From Alentia gelatinosa (Eukaryota > Annelida > Polychaeta > Phyllodocida > Polynoidae), in contig OX465591.1 of assembly GCA_950022655.1 (NCBI GenBank), forward strand, positions 48,193,048 through 48,257,047: DNA of 64,000 bases, given 5' to 3'. The notes beneath the pieces were generated by a model, which saw nothing but the letters and a program-made list of their open reading frames with translations, was not told where the DNA came from and ran no database searches. The position numbers and the translations under genes were made by a program. This document shows, one piece after another, positions 33,143-44,811 of this stretch (position 1 is its first letter; each line of letters opens with the position of its first letter).

Positions 33143-34353
33143 CTGTAACAAGTAAATACGAAGACAATATGGAATAATTTACTTCATGGTTATGTGCCTT
33201 CATGCATTTGGACAATGATGCAGTATGTGAGATCAAACATATAGACAATTTTGTAAATTTTGGTGATGGTATCGTGAAAAAGTAATTTTTTACCCATTAA
33301 TGACAATGATTGACCCAGAAAGTCCAATATAGTTCTGTTGAGGTAAAATATCTATTAGTTAGTCTAAAGACCACATAAACATGTATTTGTATTGTGATTG
33401 TATTAATGTGGCATTTACCATCAAAACCCACGGCTTCCAACCACTATAAAGAGAACGGGATCTCTGGCCTGGGCTAATATAGCCCACGCCTGCTGCCTTC
33501 CCTGTTGAATCAAAGTTCTGATTGGTCGGTTGCCCTATACTTCTCGTAAGGCGCTCGATCGAACATTTAGCATTCCCACAGGAGCAGGCTCTACCCTGTG
33601 ATAGATTATGGGGTGCCAAGTGTGGCGAAACTTTAATTTTGAGGAGGACTCTGACTGCTAGCATCCCTTTTGCCAGGAAAACTTTCCCAGCCCCAGTTCT
33701 AGTTTACTGGGTGTGTTATCTTTTGTTTTTTAACTGCCATTAACTGTCCCTCCTTAATATCGATGGGTACTTTCCAAACGATTTTTTCTTTCATAGTGGT
33801 TTTGACTGTAATCAAGTCTTGTCAGGCAACTTGTGGTTGCTCTTGGTCTTTCAATCCTAAAACAAATCAGGATCTTGGAACAGGCAGCCACATGCTTCAG
33901 TTCTAGGTTAGACTTTTTTTTGTTTTGTGACAAAATTTAGCATTCATGATAAATCACTTAGAAATGTGCTTTCATTTTTCTAAGGCAGAAAGGTATTAAG
34001 AAATGTTTGAGGGAGTGCTTGGTATTTCTTTTTTGGCAGTAACATGTTTACAATGGCTTGTTGCCCATGAGAATACCAAGTTGATTGAATGACCTATTCC
34101 TAGCAAAGAAATAGCCATGCTCACTCAGAAGTACCACAGTCATGTTGGTTCACTGTTTTGTGCATGCCAGAAACCAGATGAGTGCTTTCATTCATTCTTA
34201 GTTTACAGGCAGATTCTTTAGGAAACCAGGGGGTCGTTGCTCCTAGAAATGTGGGAAAAGCATTGCTCCAGTAATATTGGATTGTGTCATGTAGTATTGT
34301 TATTTTCGTGTTAAAATGCTACCTATTACAGCACCACATTTCAGTGTCATATT
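33143..34353. other. Intron or intergenic DNA
   Basis: No coding sequence recognised. It would be the left part of the last intron of the second NLR gene if the terminal exon is right. Confidence 0.4.
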
Positions 34354-34513
34354 GGTAGGCGCCACCAGTAGGGACAACCCACTCTGGATAGTATGCTGCC
34401 TTTCATTGGACAACAAGATTTCCCGCCTCTCTTTGTCTGGTCAACTGACCAATCAAAAATGCAGGAAATGATCACATGATCATAAAGAACCAATGACAGT
34501 CATCCTCTGTATA
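34354..34513 (+). repeat. Penelope terminal repeat, left copy
   Basis: 160 bp from GGTAGGCGCCACCAGTAGGG to CCTCTGTATA. It is followed directly by CACCAG-GATGGCACCACC and the coding part. It holds about 54 bp that the right copy lacks. Confidence 0.85.
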
Positions 34514-34521
34514 CACCAGGG

Positions 34522-35220
34522 ATGGCACCACCACCCCTGGCAGGGGGACAACATCAAAGTAAAGCCCCAAAGAGCATCACCAAACTACTGGAATTGGTGT
34601 TAACCAACAACAATATCCAATTCAATGGCCAAAACTATATCCAAATAAGTGGCACAGCCATGGGGACACGACTAGCCCCATCGTACGCCAATCTATTCAT
34701 GGAATCTCTGGAAGAGAAACTCCTAGAAGGATATAGACTAAAGCCAGAGGTCTGGTGGCGCTATATCGATGACATATTCTTGATCTGGAAACATGGCAAA
34801 AAGGAATTGGACCAATGGCTCAAATACCTAAATCATGCACATAGGAAGATAAAGTTCACAATGGAGACCTCGGAAACCACAGTGAATTTTCTAGACACCA
34901 CGGTCAAAGACGGGGGTAGACTGTATACCGATCTTTACACGAAACCCACAGACGAAAACACATATCTTAGATATGATTCAGCCCACCCGCCTTCGCAAAA
35001 GAAGAGTATACCTTACTCACAACTACTGAGAGTAAAAAGGATATGCTCTTCAGAATTGTACTACCAGGCACATGCATCCAAAAAACTAAAAGAGTTTATG
35101 GAACGTGGCTACCCCAAAAAACTGTTGACGGAATGCAAAAGCAAGGTAGACGATGTAAGGCTGGAAGACACTCTCAGGCCAAAAACAAAGGAAAAAACGA
35201 AACGGAAAAAATCTTCTTGA
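34522..35220 (+). pseudogene. Penelope-like reverse transcriptase (C-terminal part)
   Basis: 232 codons. RT motifs present are ISGTAMGTRLAPSYANLFME (motif B), WWRYIDDIFLIWKHG (catalytic YIDD) and VNFLDTTVKDGGRLYTDLYT, as in Penelope and telomerase-related RTs. Earlier RT motifs and the N-terminal domain are missing, so the element is 5'-truncated; the ATG at 34522 is within terminal-repeat-derived sequence. The frame ends at 35220, while the endonuclease continues in another frame: one frame change in an A-rich stretch near 35180-35215. Confidence 0.9.
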
Positions 35221-35864
35221 TTAGTACATTCCGACAGGGGAAAAAGACCTTTCCCAACATTGTTGAAAAAAACTGGGAAATCCTGGGAAAATCAACAACA
35301 AAAAGCCTTTACAGGAGCAAACTGATAAAAGGCTTTAAGAGACCCAAAAACTTGAAAGATCATCTAGTCAGAGGGAGGACTGTATATGATCCAAACAAAA
35401 AGCATGTCAACAAAAGTGTGAGCAACAAATGCAACAAAATTGGTTGCAAATACTACACCAAACTGGTAAAAAAGAGATCAATGGTCTCCAACACCAAAGG
35501 ATCCACCCACCAATGCAAAGACAATATAACTTGCAATAGTTCCAATGTAATATATTGCCTGGAATGCAAACGGTGTGGGATCCAATATGTGGGACAAACA
35601 AAAAGAGAAATCAAAATGAGATTGTCAGAACATCTCAGAACGATCCGACAAAAAGGTAACCAGAGCGATGTTCCGAGGCACTTTAACGAGTGCGGACACT
35701 CAGGAGAGGACGATGTACGAGTCTATATACTAGACTTCATACACAGAAACCCAGAAAGTACCCAAGCCAAAATACTTCGAGACAAAATCGAGTATAATTG
35801 GATACACCGCCTGAAAACTCAGGCATCAATGGGGTTGAATACAATGGATAGCAGATATGGATAA
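35043..35864 (+). pseudogene. Penelope-like RT thumb/linker and GIY-YIG endonuclease
   Basis: The authentic part begins near 35200 (STFRQGKKTFPNIVEKNW, a conserved Penelope linker; FKRPKNLKDHLVRGRT). A Cys-rich stretch follows (CNKIGCKYY), then GIY-YIG nuclease motifs VIYCLECKRCGIQYVGQT, REIKMRLSEHL and a late catalytic-region RDKIEYNWIHRL. The nuclease nicks the target for insertion. Residues before about 35200 are out of frame with RT and not meaningful. Confidence 0.9.
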
Positions 35865-36126
35865 GCTCCAACTAACGCCACGTCAAATTCTTTTTTCACT
35901 CCACAACTGATTCGGTATCAATAAATCCCCAGGGAAAGTGAGATACATGAACCACAGTGAGAAAAAGATACACTAGGAGCTAATCCATAGCGACACAAAG
36001 TGACTGGTCAGGAGCCTAAAAGTTTTCCTAAGAATAGAGACCACCCACACAAGGGAGATCTCAATAACCCCTCTTTTTTCACAGAAAAAATAGGACAATG
36101 ACTAAAGAATTCGGCCAGAATTTCGC

Positions 36127-36160
36127 CTGAAGAGACAAGTATTGTCGAAACTATTGAGTA
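36127..36160 (+). ncRNA. Hammerhead-ribozyme-like core in the Penelope 3' region
   Basis: Core CTGAAGA (36127-36133) is followed by a perfect 5-bp stem II, GACAA/TTGTC (36134-36138, 36142-36146) with GTA loop, then GAAA (36147-36150). A 3-bp stem III, ACT/AGT (36150-36152, 36157-36159), follows with an ATTG loop, and A at 36160 sits at the cleavage position (GTA). A short stem III is normal for Penelope-type hammerheads. Stem I is weak: bases beside the core do not pair, and only a UUUC/GGAAG type pairing is possible. Self-cleavage is therefore uncertain. Confidence 0.6.
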
Positions 36161-36314
36161 AGGAAGAGAAAGATCCAAGGATCCGACTCTGGAAAATACA
36201 GAGCAAGATGGCATACAACAAATGACCACTAGATGGCCCCAGAAGTACAACCAAGAGAGGTAGTACTCACAATACACCAGAGATGGCACCACCACCACCC
36301 CACCACCATGGGGA

Positions 36315-36420
36315 GGTAGGCGCCACCAGTAGGGACAACCCACTCTGGATAGTATGCAGGAAAAAATGCAGGAAATGATCACATGATCATAAAGAACCAA
36401 TGACAGTCATCCTCTGTATA
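36315..36420 (+). repeat. Penelope terminal repeat, right copy
   Basis: 106 bp matching the ends of the left copy, with about 54 bp deleted after AGTATGC. Here the CACCAG-GATGGCACCACC block (36275-36290) comes before the repeat, whereas on the left it comes after. Confidence 0.85.
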
Positions 36421-37208
36421 GGAAAATTAACATAATCTAGGCACCCGCCCCAACACGGGTGATAGATCGGTCACTTACTCGATGGTCGCGAGGCCGCCAC
36501 GTTCAGCATTCATATTGGTGAAAGGTTCATTAGATCTTTAATTGGAAATAGATGGCGACATATTTATGATGCAATCTGCAATAAATCTGGAGCAATGAAT
36601 ATGACCTCGGATCGCTCTTCTGCGATCCGCAAAATGTGGAGCAATGACCCCCAACAATACAGTCAACAATGGAACGTAGAGAGAGAATGGAATGCATTTA
36701 AGTGTGAGAATATGGAAAGATAGTGAGTCTTTAACCTGTTCATGTATATCATATATGTTTCTCTAGATTTCATAATTTGTTATTGGTTAACTTTTTTTAG
36801 AGCGAGGTTACTCTTTAAACTGGCAACTATGGGCACTGCACTCATCTGAAAGGTGCACAACCTACTGCATTGCTTGACAATTGGATGCTGTTTTCATTTA
36901 TGACTGCTATACTTCTCAGTCTCTATGGAACACCTCTCAGATGCTGGTAAATGACAGGTTAGGAGGCATTAAAAACAGCAATTAATCTGCTTTGTATTCC
37001 ATCCCATTTCTATAATGCTCTGCTTGTTATGATGTTATGCTACAGTTTCTCTGTTAAGAAATGAGTGCATAGTTCCTAACACACTTTATTTCAAAATACC
37101 TTTTCCCATATAACCTGTGCTACTATCGTAAAATCGTAAATAGCTAAAACCAGGCTAAAGAATCGCATGATGATAGGTGAAATTACTTACTTATTCATCA
37201 GTTTCTTA
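36421..37208. other. Intronic DNA
   Basis: No exon or repeat recognised between the Penelope element and the MITE. Confidence 0.4.
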
Positions 37209-37728
37209 CACTGCACGAAAACCACCATTTTACATATATATACGCCATCGCGATAACGCACGTATCGGCTGTATCGTGGCTTATTTATTTTTGTATACAC
37301 CTCTTATACGTATCTAAGTTTCGGGCGTCTATGAGACAGTTTCCATATGTAGACGTGCGCGACTTGGCTGTCTTTCACACCTGGCGTATTTAAGATAAAA
37401 TATACTCTGCGCAATATATATACGCCAGGCGTATATATGATACAAAAAAAAAAAAATTGCGACCCTCGGCCCGCCCGGGCCTGTGGGTGTTGGTAGAGGA
37501 TACACCAACACTGACCCGCCACCCGGGACCTCCCAACCCCACCCCCTACCGCCCCCCCACAACCCCACGCCACCCCCAGCCAGCCTGAGTGAGAAGTCCC
37601 CTGCTGCCCGCCACCCACCGCCCACCGCCCGACGCCAGCCACGTTTGTACAGGTTGACTCAGTGGGAAACCCTCCTACTGTTAGACGCGTTTCGTATACA
37701 TATGTAAAATAGTGGTTTTCGTGCAGTG
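37209..37728. mobile_element. MITE, family B complete copy (TTA target duplication)
   Basis: 520 bp with inverted ends of about 36 bp (CACTGCACGAAAACCAC perfect, then two mismatches), flanked by TTA (37206-37208 and 37729-37731). TTA duplications are typical of PIF/Harbinger-type elements. It contains an A-tract and a C-rich core but no transposase. A partner copy is at 23018. Confidence 0.8.
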
Positions 37729-37877
37729 TTAACCTTGCTACTCTTAATGTAGTCCAGGAACATTGCAGATCAAAAGAAATTAATATTCATGAAATACAGA
37801 AGCTAGGATCATTCCTTTTGAATTTCATTATCTGTCTAAATTTACTAGGAAAATCAATTTGTAACAATAAAACTTAC

Positions 37878-37961
37878 TTCAGAGTTTTAATGGTTGTATT
37901 TAGCATGAAGCCATTTTCAAGTTCCTTCCAACCAAGTTCTGATGCCCTGATCCCAGTCAGG
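37878..37961 (-). CDS. LRR exon (84 bp) of the second NLR gene, last of the series
   Basis: The acceptor is CTTTTCATTCAG and the donor GTAAGT. The peptide LTGIRASELGWKELENGF then NTTIKTL keeps the RI-like LRR spacing (L-x-x-x, then G-W-x-x-L, then N-T-T-I). It ends two bases into a codon, which with the A at 33142 gives Lys. It is more diverged than the array copies to the right. Confidence 0.75.
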
Positions 37962-38860
37962 CTGAATGAAAAGGGAAATTAGAAGAATTATTTATGTACT
38001 GAAATTTCAACAACTATGCACACACATATCTCACCGCCTGTATATATCTTCTGCAATATTCTTCCATCAAATCCCTTCATATCATCAGGTTTAGTACATT
38101 TTTTATATTTTTTTTATTCAGGTTTAGAATATTTATAATCGTCCATTTATATAGGGCGTTCTTCCCTGTAAATTGACATTTCTTTTCATTCCTCACTAAT
38201 CCATCATTGTCATCAAGATAAAGTATATATAAGTACATCCTCATAGAACCTTGTACTGATGATATATTATGGTCTCTTTGTATCATTTCAATATAATCTG
38301 CATGGCGAATCAGTCTATTGGAGATACAACTCAAGTCATTGAGGTGAATCAATATCACATCTAATACTAAGTCCATCAACATGTTAACGCATGTGTTATC
38401 AGTTAAGATTGAAGAGGAGAATATCAAAACTCATAGCTTTTGTTTTATTTGATTAACCTACCAAATAGAAATCTCTCAAAATGTATAGCGTACTTGCTAT
38501 TGGCCAATATCTGGGCCAATATTCAACACTATGTTATTGGTTAGAATTCTGCTTACCTACAGTCAATGCTACTATGACATGACTTCATGATCTGATTTAC
38601 TCAAAAGTAAACCATCTCTTCATTTCAAAGCTAGACATTTCTAACATGATAAGTGAATTGGACAAGCTATACTTTATTACATTTACACATTCATCGTACT
38701 CCTAATCTTGTGACTTACTGTAGGTTAAGCACATCAAAGATCAAAAGGAAATAACATGGACTAAAATAGTTGGTGTCATTCTTTTAAATACTTTTGAACT
38801 GCTAAATGTATTGTATGAATACAATGGAATACTAAAATGCCATTTTAGTACAATACTTAC

Positions 38861-38944
38861 TCTAGAGTTATAATGGATGAATTCACCAGTATGGCCTTTT
38901 GAAGGTGAAAACAATCATCATCATCAAGGTAGATCCCCCTCAGG
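38861..38944 (-). CDS. LRR exon (84 bp)
   Basis: Acceptor TTTCATTTCAG, donor GTAAGTA. LRGIYLDDDDCFHLQKAI then VNSSIITL, one RI-type repeat. It has the same phase as its neighbours. The intron to the previous exon is about 0.9 kb. The acidic DDDD replaces the usual small/polar residues. Confidence 0.75.
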
Positions 38945-39284
38945 CTGAAATGAAAATTTCAAAAGCTTTGTACCTCCATTACACCTCCTATGTACATCCC
39001 TTACAATATTCTGTCATGAATTATTCTGATATATTCAATAAGGAAATACTTTATTTCTCATCGTTTTGTTTCAACATTTACTCACTTCATCAAAACATCC
39101 GCATATGACTAAGATGACCCATGTACTAGTGAGAGTTTGCGATCTTTCTGCATCATCCTCTTACCATTTAACAATATCTGAGGATACAATTGTAATGCAA
39201 AACATCCCCCCCCCCACTCCTATATCCCCCAAGCAACACACGGCAAAGATGGCCTCAGCGAAAATGATAGAATTCACTCACAAG

Positions 39285-39640
39285 GAGGTCTGTCTGGGAG
39301 CCCTGGTCGGTCACCCTAGGGAGCCACCATTGACTGAGTGGTGCCAGACTCCCCCCCCCCCTCACACGTCTAAAAGGGAATGAGAGGGGGTTCACGTTAT
39401 TCTCAATCTTTTGTCTTCTGTCCCCCTTCCCAGGGAATCTGTGAACGTTGGGATATCGGAGAGGTCCTACCCCAGTGCTGGAAGTTACTTCACCCTCCCC
39501 TCCATAAATGACCTCCTGGAGAGGATTAAGCTGACCAGTAGGCGCACCTTCATCTGGAAGACTGCCATGAACTGCCTTTTCCTGTCTTTCAGAACCACGG
39601 ACCAGATCTTCCTGGAATGACCCTCCACCCTTCGGATGCT
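39285..39640 (+). pseudogene. Decayed DIRS-like RT fragment
   Basis: The plus-strand peptide SINDLLERIKLTSRRTFIWK followed by FFRT-DQIFL resembles the region before the first catalytic Asp of DIRS-type reverse transcriptases (a pattern like L-x-K-x-D-x-x-x-A-F). The catalytic Asp position is lost, and stops flank the fragment. It is opposite in orientation to the larger DIRS-like element at 41-49 kb. Confidence 0.4.
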
Positions 39641-40298
39641 GCCCGTCCTCTATCACATGTCATAGGACCACCGCTTACATCCTCCGGTGTACTTGGACAA
39701 CTTTGCAGGGGTTGGGTCCTTGGAGACTGCCGCATACCCAGCCTTCATGGTGGGTTATGAACTTGGACTTAAGGACTTGAGGACATCTTAATTTAACATT
39801 TTAGGAAATCCTGCATGGCTGTTTTGTGCAGAACAAAAGCCATGGAGGATATTTGTACTCTGTTTTTACACTTTGAAAAAAAATTAATTCCTTACTGGAG
39901 GGATATTGGCTCAAACAAGGGCCCTAAGGAAAAGCCTTGAGCTGCTCTCTAGCATGGAATAGTTAACTGGAAATCTGTGTTGTGCAACGTAAGTTCCACT
40001 ATGATAAATTGGCTCAAATATGGCAATTGTAAAAAGTCTAAAGAGTACTTTGGTTCTAATGTATCAGTCATAGTTTCACATATTGAAGATGAAAAGTGAC
40101 ACAAACAGGCTGTAGTTGTCCAGACATACTTGTCCTGACAGTTCATAACCTTGTTACTGCAATCATATTTGGCACATTGTGGACAAATGGAAAATATGCT
40201 GCATACAATGCATTATAGTGGGTATTATTCTTAGATTTTACCCTTTTATTTCTTGTAAGCAAATATAAGGTAGAATACCATGTAATCATAATACTTAC

Positions 40299-40385
40299 TG
40301 CAAAGTGTGAATGGTAGAATTAACCTCCAGGGCTTTTCCAAACTCTTCCCAATCAAAGAGAAATGTTGAGGTGATGTTACTCAGT
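40299..40385 (-). CDS. LRR exon (87 bp)
   Basis: Acceptor TTTTGCATTCAG, donor GTAAGTA. LSNITSTFLFDWEEFGKALE then VNSTIHTL, one residue longer than the standard 28. Its second half and flanks are nearly identical to the array exons at 50.8-63.4 kb, so it belongs to the same expansion although DIRS sequence now separates them. Confidence 0.8.
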
Positions 40386-41099
40386 CTGAATGCAAAAGGA
40401 CACATGAGCAAATATCTTTATAATGAACTTTCAAAATCAATTGACATCATTTTGAAACTATGTGGATATACTTTTGGGCAAATAACACTGAAAACGTCTC
40501 TCATCTTTTACAATGAAAAATGTCTATATTCAATCAATTCCTATTCATCAATAATCCTTAAATAATACTATGTAATGTTAAATAGCAAGAAATGTGATTT
40601 ATATGATGGGCCTGTCATCCTATGATACCTCTTTATCCCTCACTGATCAACTATGATCATTAGATATTTTGATAAAGGAACACTCTCACAAAATGTCTTG
40701 TACTCTGTCTGCAACCTTTCAACATCATTGCTACATCAAACCCTTTTCCTAACTCTTCAATCCAAGGCTTTTCAGTAATTTCAATAACACCCTTAATATT
40801 CAATCCATTGATTTTGTATTTCATTTGTTATCACTTGAAAATGAAAATGTCATTACCCCATGACCCTGGATGAAAGAACATGAGGCCGTAGTGGGCAAAT
40901 AAAATTCCATTTATTATTTTTTTGAGGTCTTATTGATATGAATAAGTAGTAGTAGAACATTACTATGAATATTAATAACAATATATAATTGACAGATGTA
41001 GTTTGATGTCAATGGTGATAATAGTTATGACATAAGTATGGTTATTATGAGTTATTACATAAGTATGTAGTACATGTAATAATATAAATAGCCAAGAAG

Positions 41100-42010
41100 C
41101 CATTATATAGGGAGAGGAGGGTGGGAAAGAAAAAGCAAGAGTTTAGGGGTGGGAGAGAGACTGGATAATAGACTGATTCATATTCTGAGATGTGGAGACC
41201 TTGATATAGGCACAATGGGAGTAAGATTTCCAGCCTCTGGTCCAGACGTTGAATGTCTAGTTCAGGCACCCCTGTCTGGAATGCCACCTACCTGTGGAGG
41301 GTTAATGCCCTTAGGGGCTGGCCTGTTGCCTCCAGCAGACGCTCCCGTTCCTTCGACATGGATCGCGATGTGATGATGGTGCCATCGAGCAGTGTCAGAA
41401 ACGGGTCTCAGGGTGAAGCCATAGGGGCCACCTGTAGCATCTCCTTGACTGCGTGTAGGGGGCAGAACCTCGAGTCCGCTACCCGCTGGAGCCGCATTAC
41501 CTTCTGCTCTCCTACTCGCTGAAGGTTCTTGGCGGCTTTGATGGTGATGGTCACGTGGGATTCGGTGATATCCATGTCTCCACGTGATAGGTGCCTTGCC
41601 GGGTCGTAGGCACGAGCTGAGTGCGGGGTGACCTTACTCTGTATAGTTGATGATCAGGAAGCCCGCCCTGAGTGTCTTGTGAAGGGGCATGGCCTCGAGG
41701 CCAGAGAGGACTGTCTCGAACACTTACATTGGTATAGGCAGCTTGGCGAGCCTCACCCGGTGATCCTCCGTAGGTCTCACGTCCGCACCCGTTAGCCGGA
41801 GGTGTGACCGTACGTTGGACAGATGGTTGGCTACGGGTGCTGGGGATGGGGCTTGCTCTGCCACATATTCCAGGTAGGCCATTATGAAGCTGACCGTAGG
41901 GGCCTCGGGATCCACCCTCATCCTGCTGCAGAACGCGATGTAAGTGGAGACTGCTGACTTCTGGTTTATGCGTGTGCCTGGGGCTTGAGCCGCAGATTGA
42001 CAGGCAGATG
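41100..42010 (-). pseudogene. DIRS-like tyrosine recombinase, broken
   Basis: The N-terminal SAM-like domain is readable: INQKSAVSTYIAFCSRMRVD then FIMAYLEYVAEQAPSPAPVA and HLSNVRSHLRLTGADVRP, as in DIRS and phage-type recombinases. Beyond a stop near 41724 the catalytic part is visible only in shifted frames (for example DITESHVTITIKAAKNLQRV). The catalytic Arg/Tyr set cannot be confirmed. Confidence 0.6.
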
Positions 42011-43051
42011 CCTTCGCCTTTTTTTATTTTTTTTTTTTCATAACTTTTATTGGGTTCCTGGTTTATTACACTAACCTCCAAGCTCGGCTTTAGCCGTTCT
42101 GCCGCTTGGGCCCATGTGGTACAATGAGTGAACAAAGAAATATTTTGGAGAAAAACGATTTTGATTGGGCAAGAGTTTGATTAATTAGTCATATCTTCAA
42201 CACAAAAATAGATGAGATGAGTTGGTGAGGTAATATCAAGTAGGTTACATTCTTTTCATGACATACAGATTTTTATTTTTTTTTGAGCAGTGTTTATTTT
42301 CTTCAAAACATCCAGAATTATTCATACAATACATACACAATGCACAATAAGACACGCCTTACATCCAAGGCACAAGAAACTCTTTGTTGTCCTTCGCTCG
42401 CTCTCATTTTTTAAATTTTTTTTTTATTTTGTCGCCTTTTTTTATTTAAGTTTATAGGGTAGTAGACTAGACAGTAGACAATAGAACTGACTAATTCCTA
42501 CTCCTGGAAATTGCCACCCTGTTGTGGACTCAGGTTGTGAATCCGTTTCGGTAGAAAGTTCATAAAATTGGTATAAGTCAAGAAACTTGAGTCTGATGAA
42601 GTCCAAGAAAGGCTGGAAGTGAAAGCCTTGATTTCCTCCACCGAAGACCCCAATAAATCCTCACTCCGGAGTGATTCATTGGGCGCCCCTAGGAAGATGA
42701 ACATGGACATAAAGATTTTTCAGATTAATACATGATGTAGATTTGGTCTCTATAACTTATAGTAACAACAACTGTAGTTCGTCCTATTTGTTAATAGGTA
42801 AAATACATTGTATGCACAGTAAGTATACTCATTACAAGGTTTACTTCATAAGTATTCGCTGGGGTTTTTACAGGACCCAGCATAAAATTCTATCATTCTA
42901 TGGTCGATAAGGTTGGTTGTATGACATTCTGAGTGACAGTTGTAACACAGGCTGCCAATGTAAGAAAATTTAGATAATTTTAGATTTTTAGATGTGATAT
43001 GGTCCCGACTCTTATCCTCTCTTCTAGACAAGACAGCCTGGTGATTTCTTT

Positions 43052-43948
43052 TTACCAATATCTTAAACATGCTTTTCTCTTGAATTTGGGTGTAATTTTC
43101 TTTAGCTGATTCCATTGCCCGATGGCTCGTATGTAAAAACAATTATCAAACACATGATTTTTTAAAGGCGGTTGTATTAGTCTTAAACCTTGTTTTTGTC
43201 TTGTTGGGATACCCTTATTATCTAGCAGGGAGTTTTCATTTGTTAAGGTGTGGGCATAATGAATCAGGTGTATATCTCTGCGATCAGACAGATATCTGAG
43301 CTTTGACAGGGTATGCATATCATGAGTAGAGTAAGCTGGGTTTGGGCCTAGCTTGACTCTGTAGATCAGTCTTAAAAACTTATTTTGTAGCAATTGAATC
43401 TCATGAGAGACATGTTGTGTATTATTAGTATAGATAAAGTCACAGTAATCGAGATATGGTAAGATAGTAGATTTATAAATTAGAGTAGCAGTCGGGATAT
43501 CAATAAACTTTCTGATTTTAGATAATAAGTATTGTTTATGCTTAACTTTTAGGATCACATTTTGTCTATGGTCTAAGAATTTAAGTTTATGATCAATTGT
43601 TAGCCCTAGGTAATTGAATTGATCTACATGTTTGAGGGGCTGCTGTTTTAAAAGTATTTGGGTATTTGGTCTAAGGTGACTGGTAGTGTATGTCATCCAG
43701 ACCGTCTTGGAATCATTGATTGTTAGAAGATTTTCACCGCACCATCTCTCTATATCGGGTATAACCTCCTGCATGTCATGTGGGTTCGCTGTTGTAACCA
43801 CTGCGTCATCCACATATAAAACAATATGGCGTTTGGGGGAGGTGATGTTTTTAGCAAGGTCATTGATATAAATAAGAAAGTAGAGTAGGGCCAAGAACTG
43901 ATCTCTGGGGGACACCGAAAGTAATAGGGAGAATTTTAGAGTTTCCAT
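43052..43948 (-). pseudogene. LINE reverse transcriptase, catalytic and thumb regions
   Basis: [12 protein letters not shown] and IVLYVDDAVVTT (YVDD catalytic pair), FNYLGLTIDHKLKFLDH, LQNKFLRLIYRV and IGQWNQLKKI follow the order of Jockey-superfamily RTs. The frame changes around 43900 within the P-Q-x-S-V-L-G-P motif, and again at the 3' end near 43080. Inactive copy. Confidence 0.85.
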
Positions 43949-44035
43949 TAATGTTCACTTGCTGTTTCCTATCTTGTAAATAACTACCAAACCAAGTACA
44001 TGTAAATTTATCTAAACCAAGTCTATATAGTTTAT

Positions 44036-44520
44036 CTATAGGAGGATTTGATGTGATACGGTATAAAAAGCTTTTTTATAATCTAAATATAGTGATGTGA
44101 TAAGGGTTTTATTGTCTATATAATTGCAAATGTATCGTAGGTATTCAGTTATAGCAGAAATTGTGGACCGATTTTTACAAAAACCATGTTGATTAGGTGC
44201 TAATAGGTGATTTGTTTCTAGGTAATCTTTCAATCTATTGTCAACTAGTTTTTTTAGTATTTTTCCCGGTAGAGGTAGTAGACTTATGGGGCAGAGGTTG
44301 TTTGCAGTTTGTGAGTTTCCTTTTTTGGGGATAGGGGTGATAGTTGCTTTTTTCCAGGATTCAGGGAAGCTGGCATGATACAAGGTAGAGTTAAAAAATA
44401 TAACAATTTTCTCTGAGGGGCTGATTGAAAGGCCTTTTGAAGTACAAAAGTATGAATATTTTTTATCGCTGATGACTTGCTACAATCAAAGTTCTTTAAT
44501 ACTTCAAAGGGGTGTTCCAC
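44036..44520 (-). pseudogene. LINE reverse transcriptase, N-terminal motifs
   Basis: ISLLPLPGKILKKLVDNRLK, NQHGFCKNRSTISAI and [20 protein letters not shown] are the classical RT motifs 1-3. The catalytic Asp of motif A is present (LDYKKAF). The frame breaks before 43948 and again near 44383. Confidence 0.85.
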
Positions 44521-44811
44521 TGGACCGACGGTAGCCGATTCCGTAGCCAGACAATCGCCGATTATTATCGGATGCCCTAGAACTTCTCAAATCTTTGAAA
44601 ATGGTCATTTATTAAACTATAATTATCAGAATTAAATGAATTATAATATGTGGGCTTCCTCTTAAGGGCCCAGGAACAATTGATCGGGTGAGAAATCAGC
44701 CTTGTGGATTGTGCCCTTCACATACCTCTTCCATTGTAAAAGTGTCAGAAAACAGTGATGTCTCAATTTCTCTATTAGTTTTATGATCATTTAATCTTGT
44801 TAGTGGTGGGC

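Larger units (their letters stand above)
34354..36420 (+). mobile_element. Penelope-like element, 5'-truncated
   Basis: Encodes a Penelope-type RT and a GIY-YIG endonuclease on the plus strand, between partial copies of one terminal sequence (34354-34513 and 36315-36420). The RT lacks its N-terminal motifs. Direct or permuted terminal repeats (pLTRs) are usual in this group. It sits in the last large intron of the LRR gene, opposite to it. Confidence 0.9.
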
